A stretch of DNA of 42,601 bases from Terriglobales bacterium. Its GTDB lineage: Bacteria > Acidobacteriota > Terriglobia > Terriglobales > Acidobacteriaceae. Below the pieces are notes generated by a model, which worked only from the letters and a program-made list of their open reading frames with translations, did not search any database and was not told the origin of the DNA. Made by a program: the position numbers and the translations under genes. The DNA lies in the NCBI GenBank assembly GCA_035937135.1, contig DASYVL010000094.1:1-42601 (forward strand). Direction: 5' to 3'. Numbering within the stretch: position 1 is the stretch's first letter; each line of letters starts with the position of its first letter. Shown here one piece after another: positions 33,639 to 41,489 of the stretch.

Positions 33639-36470
33639 CTACTTTCCCCCTGCAATCTCATCGAGAGCCGCCACGCAGCGCTCACACACCGTAGGATACT
33701 TCATGCTTTCTCCCACCCGGGTCGAATAGTTCCAGCAGCGCTCGCACTTGCGCCCGTCCGCGCGGCGCACCTGGACGCTGATGCTGGAAACCCCGTCTCC
33801 CGAGATTGGTTTCTCCAGCGCCACCTGCGAGACGATGAACAGCGAGCACAGCTCCTTCGCATGCCGGTCCAGAACCGAGTGCACCGCCGCCGGGGCGGCC
33901 AGCGAGACCTGCGCCTCCAGGCTGCCGCCGATGGTCTTGGCGTTGCGCGCGCTCTCCAGCGCCTGCAGCACCTGATCGCGCACCCACAGCAGGATCTGCC
34001 AATCCGCGCGGAGCGCTTCGCGCTCCGCCGCCGAAACTCCGCCCTCGACCAGATCGCCTTCGGCAGGGAAGAGCGCCAGGTGGACGCTGGCCGCCCGCCC
34101 CGCCACCGGGGGCAAGTGACCCCAGATCTCGTCTGCGGTGAAGCTCATCATGGGAGCCAACAGCCGCACCAGGGCCTCTCCAATCTTCCAGATGGCCGTC
34201 TGCGCCGAACGCCGCGCCCGCGACCGGGGAGCGAGGGTGTACAGCCGGTCCTTGAGCGCGTCGAAGTAGAACGCGCTCAAGTCTACGATGCAGAAATCGT
34301 GCACCTGGTGGTAGACCTTGTGGAAGGCAAACTCCTCGTACCACTGGCGGGCCCGCGCCGTGACCTCCGCCGCGCGCAGCAGCAGGTAGCGGTCGATGGG
34401 CTCCATCTCCGCGAATGGCACCGCGTCCCGCGCCGGGTCGAAGCCGTTGAGGTTCCCCAGGATGAAGCGGAAGGTGTTGCGGACCTTGCGATAGCCCTCC
34501 GCCACCCGCTGCATCAGGGTTTCGGAGCCGACCACGTCCTCGCGGAAGTCCACCGAGGCCACCCACAGGCGCAGAATCTCCCCGCCTAGGCGGTTGGCGA
34601 TGTCCACCGGATCCACGTCGTTGCCCCGGGACTTGGACATGGCGTGGCCCTGCTCGTCCAGGGTCCAGCCGGGGGTAGCCACCCCCAGGTAGGGAGGCAC
34701 GCCCTTGGCCCCGATCGAAACCAGCAACGAGGACTGAAACCACCCGCGGTACTGGTCGGCGCCCTCGAGGTACAGATGGGCGGGCCAGGGCAGCCTGGGC
34801 TCGTGACCGAGCACGGCCAGGTGGCTGACGCCGGATTCGAACCACACGTCCACGATGTCCATCTCTTTGCGGAATTGTGCGCCGCCGCACTTGGGACACT
34901 TCGTGCCCGCGGGAAGGATCCCCGCCGCCTGCTTGGCGAACCAGGCATCGGCGCCCTCGCGAGCGAAGAGTTCCACCACGGCGCGTTTGGCCTCCGGTGA
35001 GTGCAGCACCTCTCCGCAGCCCTCGCAATAAAACACCGCGATGGGCACGCCCCACACCCGCTGCCGGGAGATGCACCAGTCGGGCCGGCTGGCGATCATG
35101 TTGGAGAGGCGCTCTTCGCCCCAAGCCGGGTCCCACTTCACCTTCTTGATCTGCTCCAGCGTGCGCTCGCGCAGCGTTCCGCCCTCCAGCTTGCTCTCCA
35201 TGGAGATGAACCACTGCTCGGTGGCGCGGAAGATGACCGGCTGGTGGCAGCGCCAGCAGTGCGGGTAGGAGTGCGCGATCTGCTCCACGGCCAGCAGCGC
35301 GCCCCGCTTCTTCAGCAGCTCGACGATGTGCGGGTTGGCCTCGAAGACGGTCTGGCCATCGTAGTCAGGCAGTCCGTTGCGCAGCCTGCCGGCTTCATCC
35401 ACGTTGCAGGTCTGGTCCAGCTTGTATTTGGCGCCGGTGTAGAAGTCGTCGGGGCCATGCGAGGGAGCGGTGTGGACCGCGCCCGTACCCTGGTCGGTGG
35501 TGACGTAATCGGCCAGCACGCCGAGGACTTGCCGCTCCAGGAAGGGATGGGCAAAGGTCGCGCGCTCCAGCCGCGTGCCGGGAAAGCGCGCAATCTCGCG
35601 CACCCCTTCGAGCTTGCAGGTCTCCCGCGTCCGGGCGGCCAGCACTCCCGCCACCACGTACACCTGGCCCGTCGCCTCCAGCGCGACGTACTCCAGCTTG
35701 GGATGAAAGGCCACCGCCATGGAGGCCGGCAGCGTCCACGGCGTGGTCGTCCAGATGATGGTGTTGACCTTCTTTCCGGCCAGCGCGGGATCGATCTTGC
35801 CGGGGTCGCTGGTGAGCGCGTACTTCACCCAGATGCTGGGGCTGGTGTGGTCCTCGTACTCCACCTCGGCTTCGGCCAGCGCGGTCTTGTCCTTGATGCA
35901 CCAGTACACAGGCCGCAGGCCGCGATAGACGTACCCCTTCTCGAAGAAATCGTAGAGGGTGGCGACGATCACCGATTCGTAGTCCGGCGACATGGTGGAA
36001 TACGGCCGCTCGAAGCGCCCGAAGATGCCCAGCCGCTTGAACTGGCCGCGCTGCAGGTCGAGGTACTTCTCGGCATACTCGCGGCAGGCGCGGCGCACAT
36101 CGAGCGCCGCCATCTCCAGCTTCTTGCGGCCCAGCGCCTCGTCCACTTTGATCTCGATGGGCAGGCCGTGGCAGTCCCACCCGGGCACGTAGGGGGAGTC
36201 GAAGCCCGCCATGTTCTTGGACTTCACCACGAAGTCCTTCAGGGTCTTGTTCAGCGCCGTCCCCAGATGGATGGGCCCGTTGGCATAGGGAGGGCCGTCG
36301 TGCAGCAGGTAGATGGGCGCCCCCCGGCGCGCCTCCCGGATGCGCTCGTAGATGCCCATTTCTTCCCAGCGGGCGAGCATGGTGGGCTCGTTCTGCGGAA
36401 GATTGGCCTTCATGGAGAAGCCGGTTTTGGGCAGGTTGATGGTGGCCTTCAGGTCCGTGGGTGCTCCCAT
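33639..36470 (-). CDS. ileS: Isoleucyl-tRNA synthetase
   Basis: The product charges tRNA(Ile). This 943-residue class I enzyme has the HIGH-type signature at residues 68-71 (IHLGTALNK, so HLGT instead of HIGH). The KMSKS-type loop AMSKSRGN is at ~610. An editing (CP1) domain lies between them. A C-terminal zinc finger (KCERCW ... CERC) places it in the bacterial IleRS1 class. ATG 36470 is preceded by GGAG at five bases. The ATG at 36500 overlaps a perfect -10 box and is unlikely. No T-box-like leader is visible in the short space available. Confidence 0.96.
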   Translation of the reverse strand: MGAPTDLKATINLPKTGFSMKANLPQNEPTMLARWEEMGIYERIREARRGAPIYLLHDGPPYANGPIHLGTALNKTLKDFVVKSKNMAGFDSPYVPGWDCHGLPIEIKVDEALGRKKLEMAALDVRRACREYAEKYLDLQRGQFKRLGIFGRFERPYSTMSPDYESVIVATLYDFFEKGYVYRGLRPVYWCIKDKTALAEAEVEYEDHTSPSIWVKYALTSDPGKIDPALAGKKVNTIIWTTTPWTLPASMAVAFHPKLEYVALEATGQVYVVAGVLAARTRETCKLEGVREIARFPGTRLERATFAHPFLERQVLGVLADYVTTDQGTGAVHTAPSHGPDDFYTGAKYKLDQTCNVDEAGRLRNGLPDYDGQTVFEANPHIVELLKKRGALLAVEQIAHSYPHCWRCHQPVIFRATEQWFISMESKLEGGTLRERTLEQIKKVKWDPAWGEERLSNMIASRPDWCISRQRVWGVPIAVFYCEGCGEVLHSPEAKRAVVELFAREGADAWFAKQAAGILPAGTKCPKCGGAQFRKEMDIVDVWFESGVSHLAVLGHEPRLPWPAHLYLEGADQYRGWFQSSLLVSIGAKGVPPYLGVATPGWTLDEQGHAMSKSRGNDVDPVDIANRLGGEILRLWVASVDFREDVVGSETLMQRVAEGYRKVRNTFRFILGNLNGFDPARDAVPFAEMEPIDRYLLLRAAEVTARARQWYEEFAFHKVYHQVHDFCIVDLSAFYFDALKDRLYTLAPRSRARRSAQTAIWKIGEALVRLLAPMMSFTADEIWGHLPPVAGRAASVHLALFPAEGDLVEGGVSAAEREALRADWQILLWVRDQVLQALESARNAKTIGGSLEAQVSLAAPAAVHSVLDRHAKELCSLFIVSQVALEKPISGDGVSSISVQVRRADGRKCERCWNYSTRVGESMKYPTVCERCVAALDEIAGGK

Positions 36471-36498
36471 TCCTTCTCCGTGATGCCGATGATTTTTC

Positions 36499-36504
36499 AT
36501 TATA
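36499..36504 (-). promoter_or_regulatory. -10 box of the ileS operon
   Basis: TATAAT reads on the minus strand 29 bases before the ileS ATG. No good -35 at standard spacing is seen. The remaining 36505-36762 upstream of the TonB-family gene holds a short hairpin (GTTCCC/GGGAAC, 36578-36595) but no gene that I can support. Confidence 0.45.
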
Positions 36505-36762
36505 AGGGAGCGGAGAAACCTTCCGGCAATCGGGTGTGGAGAGGCCTCCGCCGCGGCACGGCGGGGATAGGAAAGAAGTTCCCTCGCCGGGGAACCTCCA
36601 GGCTCCTGGCGGCATCCAACAGGGTAGCGAAGTCATATTCCCTCGGTACGGGTGGGGTGTATTCATGCAACTTCGGGGGGACTTTGGTCATCTCTTAAAG
36701 AAGCCGGTAGAGCAAGCCGCCGGCATTTTGGCCGTATAGCGGTTGCAGCGGGGAAGGGAATC

Positions 36763-37875
36763 GTGTTGCAGCTGGAGTTGTATAAGAACCCGCGCCGGGA
36801 AAACCCGGCAGAAGAAGAAGACCTGGGGCTGCTGCTCGAGCTCGATGTGCCTTTGTGGCGCTCTCTCGCTCGCGGCCTGAGCGGGTTGTTCTCCCCGGCC
36901 CCCGCGCCCTTACAACTGGCTTCGCGTCCCGTGTCGGTGCGGGAGCTCCGCCTGGACCAGCCGCTGTGGCGTTCGCTCGCAGCCAACCTGGGTGCGCTGC
37001 TGTTCCCGGAGAAGCTGCCGCCGCTGCAACTCCAGTCCAAGCCAGCGAAGGTGCGCGACATCTGGGGTGCCTACGATAATCGCAAGTCAGGATGGGCCGG
37101 CACCGTTCTGGTGCATGGCAGTGTTGCCGTGGCCATCGCGGCCTTCTACCTGGGCGGCGGGAAAGTGGTCGAAGCGCGACGCCACGAAGCCGTGGTGCTG
37201 ATCCCCACGGACATCTCCGACTATCTGCCGCTCTCCAACAAGAAGCACGACACCATCGGCGGCGGCGGCGGGGGCGGCGACCGCGACAAACTGGCCGCTC
37301 CCAAGGGCAAGCTGCCCAAGCTGGCCATGGAGCAGTTGGCGCCTCCGGCGGTCATCGTCCGCAATGAGCACCCCAAGCTGCCCGTGGAGCCTACCGTGGT
37401 CATCCCACCGCAGGTGAAGCTCGCCCAGGTCAACATGCCCACCTTCGGCGACCCCGTGGCCCAGGTCGGTCCGCCTTCGAACGGCACCGGCTCCGGCGGC
37501 GGTATCGGGTCCGGGAGCGGAGGCGGCGTAGGCTCAGGGGAAGGACCGGGCGTCGGCCCCGGTCGCGGCGGCGGCATCGGCGGCGGCATCTTCCGCGTGG
37601 GCGGTGGGGTCTCAGCGCCCCGCATCCTCTACCAGCCGGATCCGGAGTATTCGGAGCAGGCCCGCAAGGCCAAGTACGAGGGCACGGTAACTCTCTGGCT
37701 GATTGTTGGGCCGGACGGCCGCCCGCACGACATCCGCATCTCCCGCAGCCTGGGGATGGGCCTGGACGAGAAGGCCGTGGAGGCCGTTCGTCAGTGGAAG
37801 TTCGAACCCGCGCGCAAGAGCGGCCAGGCCGTGTCGGTGCAGATCAACGTCGAAGTGGAATTCAGGCTTTACTGA
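36763..37875 (+). CDS. TonB-family energy-transducing protein with duplicated N-terminal motif
   Basis: This is a 370-residue protein. Residues ~27-100 hold two tandem copies of a ~37-residue motif (PLWRSLARGL ... PLQLASRP from residue 30, then PLWRSLAANL ... PLQLQSKP from residue 67). One membrane helix follows (GTVLVHGSVAVAIAAFYLGG, ~114-135), then a long Gly/Pro-rich periplasmic spacer. A TonB C-terminal domain ends the protein (PDPEYSEQARKAKYEGTVTL, then VEAVRQWKFEPARKSG). TonB couples proton motive force to outer-membrane receptors. The extended cytoplasmic N-terminus is unusual. GTG 36763 follows AAGGGA. It is convergent with the iron operon, which fits a role in metal uptake but does not prove it. 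Confidence 0.87.
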   Translation: MLQLELYKNPRRENPAEEEDLGLLLELDVPLWRSLARGLSGLFSPAPAPLQLASRPVSVRELRLDQPLWRSLAANLGALLFPEKLPPLQLQSKPAKVRDIWGAYDNRKSGWAGTVLVHGSVAVAIAAFYLGGGKVVEARRHEAVVLIPTDISDYLPLSNKKHDTIGGGGGGGDRDKLAAPKGKLPKLAMEQLAPPAVIVRNEHPKLPVEPTVVIPPQVKLAQVNMPTFGDPVAQVGPPSNGTGSGGGIGSGSGGGVGSGEGPGVGPGRGGGIGGGIFRVGGGVSAPRILYQPDPEYSEQARKAKYEGTVTLWLIVGPDGRPHDIRISRSLGMGLDEKAVEAVRQWKFEPARKSGQAVSVQINVEVEFRLY

Positions 37876-37937
37876 AGAATCACGCTTTAAGTCACAGATT
37901 CCACGCCTCTTAAATCCCCACAATTGAGAGTGGTGTT

Positions 37938-39119
37938 CTAACTTCCGCAGCAGGCTCCGGGCGGGATGGGGCTGCCGTGCGGGCAGGTCTTGGGGTGTCC
38001 CAGGAAGGAGCAGATCTTTTCCGTGGCCTCGGGCGAGAGGATGTGCTCGAACTTGCACGCCTGCTGCTCGATCTCCCTCTCGTCCTGCATGTGCAGGGTC
38101 TCCATGAAGAGGCGCTCGGCCAGGCGGTGGCGCCGGATGATGTCCGCGGCCCGCTGCCGCCCGCGCTCGGTGAAGCCGACAATCCTGTCGCCGTCCGCAG
38201 GCAGGTCCCCGGCGGGGCGGAGGAAGTCGTGGCAGCGGTCGAGCACCGGCTTGTGGCCGTGCGGCTGCGGCGGGTGGGCCTCGACCGTGACCAACCCCAT
38301 CTGCCGCATCTTGTCCACCGCCAGGGAGACGGGCAGCGCCCCCGAGACGCTCATGCGGCCTACCTCGGCCAGCTCGTTGCTCTCGCCGATGACCCACATC
38401 TCTTCCAGGACCTCGTCGAACTGCTCCGCGTCGGCCATGGCGAAGATCTCCTGGGAGGCGATGCGGCCGTGATGCAGGTCCACGCGGCGGTCGGCCAGGC
38501 GGGCCACCACCGGGTCGTGGGTCACCATGATGACGGTGCGTCCCTGGCGGTGCAGGTCGCGCAGCAGCCGCATCACAATCTCTTCGTTGACGGCGTCCAG
38601 GCTGCCGGTGGGCTCGTCGGCCACGAGAATCGACGGGTCGTTGATGAGCGCGCGCGCGATGCACACTCGCTGCTGCTCTCCGCCGGAGAGCTGCGCCGGC
38701 AGGTGCTCCGCGCGATCGCCCAGCCCTACGCGTTCCAGCGCCTGCCGCGCCTCCTGCTCGTTGGTCATGCTGTGAAAGTACTGCGCCAGCATCACGTTCT
38801 CGACAGACGTGAGATAGGGAAGCAGATGGAACTGTTGAAAGACGAAACCGATCTTCTCGGCGCGGAAGCGGTTCAGCTCGCCCACAGAGAGCGAGCCCAG
38901 TTCCTTGCCCTCCACCCAGACTTCGCCGGCGGACGGGCGGTCGAGCCCGCCGATGAGGTTCACCAGCGACGATTTTCCCGAGCCCGACGGCCCCATCACC
39001 GCCAGCCATTCGCCGGTTGCCACCTCGAGCGATACATCTTCCAGCGCGTGCAGCAGGCTGGAATCGCCCTCTGCTTTCGCGGGGTAGGTCTTGTGCACGT
39101 GTTTGAGTTCGATGACCAT
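37938..39119 (-). CDS. ABC transporter ATPase fused to a DtxR/MntR-type metalloregulator
   Basis: This is a 393-residue fusion. Residues 1-~225 are a complete MacB/LolD-type ATPase: Walker A GPSGSGKSS (43-51), Q-loop Gln95, signature LSGGEQQR (144-151), Walker B VADEP with Glu169, H-loop His201. Residues ~228-393 are a DtxR-family regulator: a winged-helix part with likely recognition helix near 260-277, then RHRLAERL (His331, Glu335) and ACKFEH (Cys355, Glu358, His359), matching the DtxR ligand pattern, and GHPKTCPHG. A His/Cys-rich insertion (281-312) enlarges the wing. The start overlaps the stop of the permease gene (TGATG). It is the last gene of an Ftr1-type iron operon. Iron sensing is inferred from context; manganese is also possible. 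Confidence 0.9.
   Translation of the reverse strand: MVIELKHVHKTYPAKAEGDSSLLHALEDVSLEVATGEWLAVMGPSGSGKSSLVNLIGGLDRPSAGEVWVEGKELGSLSVGELNRFRAEKIGFVFQQFHLLPYLTSVENVMLAQYFHSMTNEQEARQALERVGLGDRAEHLPAQLSGGEQQRVCIARALINDPSILVADEPTGSLDAVNEEIVMRLLRDLHRQGRTVIMVTHDPVVARLADRRVDLHHGRIASQEIFAMADAEQFDEVLEEMWVIGESNELAEVGRMSVSGALPVSLAVDKMRQMGLVTVEAHPPQPHGHKPVLDRCHDFLRPAGDLPADGDRIVGFTERGRQRAADIIRRHRLAERLFMETLHMQDEREIEQQACKFEHILSPEATEKICSFLGHPKTCPHGSPIPPGACCGS
38436..38452 (-). promoter_or_regulatory. Internal ribosome site and ATG at the ATPase/DtxR junction
   Basis: On the minus strand AGGAG (38452-38448) lies nine bases before ATG 38438-38436, which is codon 228 and the first residue of the DtxR-like part. 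Translation from here would give a free 166-residue regulator of normal DtxR size. Confidence 0.45.
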
Positions 39120-40225
39120 CACTCGCCTTTGAGGATCGCTGCCGGCTGCACGTGTCGCAGCAGGGAGATGGGAATCAGCGCCGAAAGCACAGCCACCAAG
39201 ATACTCCCCGCCAGCACCGCGGGAAAAACGTCCAGCCGCGGGGAGATGGGGGCATGGAAGTTGGCGCGCCCGATCCACGCCGCCGCGCCCACCCCCAGAG
39301 CGAATCCGATGACCGCTCCGGTTGTTCCCAGCGCCGCCGCCTCCGCCAGAAAGAGACCGTTAGCCATCCACTCCGAAGCGCCCAGGGCCTTCATGATCGC
39401 CAGGTCCTTGCGGCGGTCGAATACCGAAGCGGTGAGCGTGGCCAGCACGCACAGGGCAGCGGTCACCAGGATCAGGGCCACTGCCGCCAGAATGGTGGAG
39501 CGGGTCTTGCCCAGCACCTGCGCTTCGGCTTCGAGGATCTGGCGCACCGGGCGCACCTGCGCCTGGGGCAATGCCGCGGAAAGTTGCTGCGCAGCTTCTT
39601 CGACCTGTTGAGGCGACCCCGCGGCCCGCACCTCGATGGTCGAGTAGCCGATTCCCGTCCACGCCTGAAAATCCGCCATGGGCAGGTAGATGCGGCTGTC
39701 CTCGGCTGCCCCGGTGCGCAGCGTTCCCACGGGTTTCACCCGAAGAGTGCGTCCCTGGAAGGTCAGGTCAAAGGGCTGCCCGTCGGGCGCGAGTGCCTGT
39801 GCGGCGCGCGCGCCCATCAAGGCGTCGCCGGGGGCAGCGGGCCAGGCCGTGACCGACCACCAACTGTTCAGCGTGCGCACTCGGATCATGTCCGTCCCGG
39901 CCACCACCACCGGCGAGCCGTCGCTGGTCTTGGCGATAGCGTAGGAGAAGGGAACCGCGATCCCGCGGCCGCCCATCGCGGTCTCGATTGTTTGCAAAGC
40001 GCCCTCGGGCAACGTGCCGCCGTCCGGTCCGATCACCACCAGGTTAGCGCCGTAGTTGCGGAATTCACGCTCCAGCTTGGCGCCGGCGTCGGTGTACAGG
40101 TTGAGCATGGCAGTGGCGACGGTAGCGGCCACGGCCAGGGCAGTGAGCGCGGTTAGCGAGCGGCCCGGGTGCACCAGGGCGGCCCGGAGCAGCATGCGCA
40201 GGAACATGGAGCGTCGCGGGTTCAT
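39119..40225 (-). CDS. FtsX/MacB-like ABC permease (second of pair)
   Basis: This is a 368-residue inner-membrane protein. One N-terminal helix (SLTALTALAVAATVATAML) precedes a large periplasmic domain (~50-240), then three C-terminal helices (ILAAVALILVTAALCVLATL; ALGTTGAVIGFALGVGAAAWIG; AVLAGSILVAVLSALIPISL). This is the FtsX topology of MacB-type transporters. RKDLAIMKALGASEWM is the usual cytoplasmic coupling segment. Its ATG overlaps the stop of the preceding permease (ATGA) and its TGA overlaps the ATPase start, so the three are tightly coupled. In Ftr1/P19-type iron systems two such permeases accompany FTR1. Confidence 0.9.
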   Translation of the reverse strand: MNPRRSMFLRMLLRAALVHPGRSLTALTALAVAATVATAMLNLYTDAGAKLEREFRNYGANLVVIGPDGGTLPEGALQTIETAMGGRGIAVPFSYAIAKTSDGSPVVVAGTDMIRVRTLNSWWSVTAWPAAPGDALMGARAAQALAPDGQPFDLTFQGRTLRVKPVGTLRTGAAEDSRIYLPMADFQAWTGIGYSTIEVRAAGSPQQVEEAAQQLSAALPQAQVRPVRQILEAEAQVLGKTRSTILAAVALILVTAALCVLATLTASVFDRRKDLAIMKALGASEWMANGLFLAEAAALGTTGAVIGFALGVGAAAWIGRANFHAPISPRLDVFPAVLAGSILVAVLSALIPISLLRHVQPAAILKGE

Positions 40226-41487
40226 GCGTCGCCTCGCAGCACGATTGCCGGATCGAAGCGCAGGGCGCGTCGGATCGCCGCTGCGCTGCCGGCAAGAGTC
40301 ACCAGAACGGCCAGACCGAGGACCAGCGGCAGCAGTACCGGGTCGAAGCTGATGGCACTGCCGAATACTGACTTGCCGATCTGGCGGGCCATCGCCATCC
40401 CCGCCAGCAGGCCGATCCCGCCGCCCACCAGCGCCAGGATCGCAGACTCCGCCAGAAAGACGGCGGCGATGGCCTGGTTGCCGGCGCCCAGGGCCTTCAT
40501 CAGTCCGACCTCGCGGCGGCGCTGCAGCATGGCGGTGGTCATGGCGGCGGAGACAGCCAGTGCCGAGGACACGAGCGCTGCCAACGTCAGTAGCAGCATC
40601 AGCCCTTCGATGCGAGTCAGCACCGCGCCTTCGTTCTGCGCCACCTGGCGGATCTGCTCCGCCTGCGAGTGCGGGATGGCCTCGCGCAATTGAAAAGCGA
40701 TGGAGTTGGCGTAGGGCGAGCAGTACCAGGCGTCGCGGTCCGCGGGACTCATGCTGCCGGGATCGCGGCGCGCGAATGCGTCCTCCGGCTTGGTCAGCGC
40801 GCTCACCAGCACGCGGCGGACCGCTCCCGGCCGCTCGGCAATCTCCTGCGCCATGTGCAGCGGGACCACAACCGCTTCGGTCTTGGGGTCGCCGGGATCG
40901 AGGATTCCAGCCACACGAACGCTTCGGCCCGCTATACGCACTTCGTCGCCGGGCTTCAAGTGCAGACGCGAGGCCAACTCCGTCCGCACCAGGACTTGCT
41001 CGGAATCATCGGCCGGCCAGACGCCCTCCACCTTCCACCAAGGATGCAGCGCGCGGATGCTGCTGGTGAAGCGCTCCTTCCCCAGGGTTAACTCCTTGGA
41101 GAAGTACGTGCCAAGGATTGCGACCTTCTCGGTCCCGCCGGCCGCAGAAACCTCCGCCTGGAGCGGGAGCATTGGAGCGAAGGCCACTACGTTGTTGCGC
41201 CAGAAGATGCCCTTGATTTTCGGCAGGTCGGCTTCGCGCAGATACGCGCCTTCGCTGGCCGGCTTCAGGTTCAGCCCTCCGGCTTCTACGTCCAGCGTGT
41301 CCTCCTGGGGGTAGACAACCAGGTTGGCGCCGTAGCTGCGCAGCTCGTGACTGACCTTGTCGCCGATGTCGGTGGCCACGGCGATCATGGCCGTCGCCAC
41401 CGCTGCGCCCAGGGCGATGGCCGTTCCCGCTAGCAGCTTGCGCCGCCGCTGGCGCCGGAACGACTCGTAGACCAGGCGGATGAACAT
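40222..41487 (-). CDS. FtsX/MacB-like ABC permease (first of pair)
   Basis: This 421-residue protein has the same topology as the next gene: an N-terminal helix (KLLAGTAIALGAAVATAMIA), a periplasmic domain to about residue 290, then three helices. The coupling segment is RRREVGLMKALGAGNQAI. The two permeases share an N-terminal motif (SYGANLVVYP here, NYGANLVVIG in the other), so they are paralogues and probably form a heterodimer. ATG 41487 has AAGGA seven bases upstream and begins two bases after the FTR1-DUF2318 stop. The frame continues upstream across that gene but without a start signal. Confidence 0.9.
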   Translation of the reverse strand: MFIRLVYESFRRQRRRKLLAGTAIALGAAVATAMIAVATDIGDKVSHELRSYGANLVVYPQEDTLDVEAGGLNLKPASEGAYLREADLPKIKGIFWRNNVVAFAPMLPLQAEVSAAGGTEKVAILGTYFSKELTLGKERFTSSIRALHPWWKVEGVWPADDSEQVLVRTELASRLHLKPGDEVRIAGRSVRVAGILDPGDPKTEAVVVPLHMAQEIAERPGAVRRVLVSALTKPEDAFARRDPGSMSPADRDAWYCSPYANSIAFQLREAIPHSQAEQIRQVAQNEGAVLTRIEGLMLLLTLAALVSSALAVSAAMTTAMLQRRREVGLMKALGAGNQAIAAVFLAESAILALVGGGIGLLAGMAMARQIGKSVFGSAISFDPVLLPLVLGLAVLVTLAGSAAAIRRALRFDPAIVLRGDA

Positions 41488-41489
41488 TC

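Noticed and set aside
36471-36500. ileS start at 36500 and a T-box leader upstream
   Set aside because: That ATG lies within a perfect -10 box, leaving about 20 bases of leader. No T-box fold can fit.
36541-36762. Small RNA or riboswitch upstream of the TonB-family gene
   Set aside because: Only one short hairpin (36578-36595) is visible, with no conserved riboswitch elements I can recognise.
37938-39119. ATPase-DtxR fusion as a simple frameshift artefact
   Set aside because: Both parts are in the same frame with no stop and a plausible linker. Only a substitution that removed a stop could make it artificial, so it is kept as a finding with resequencing as the test.
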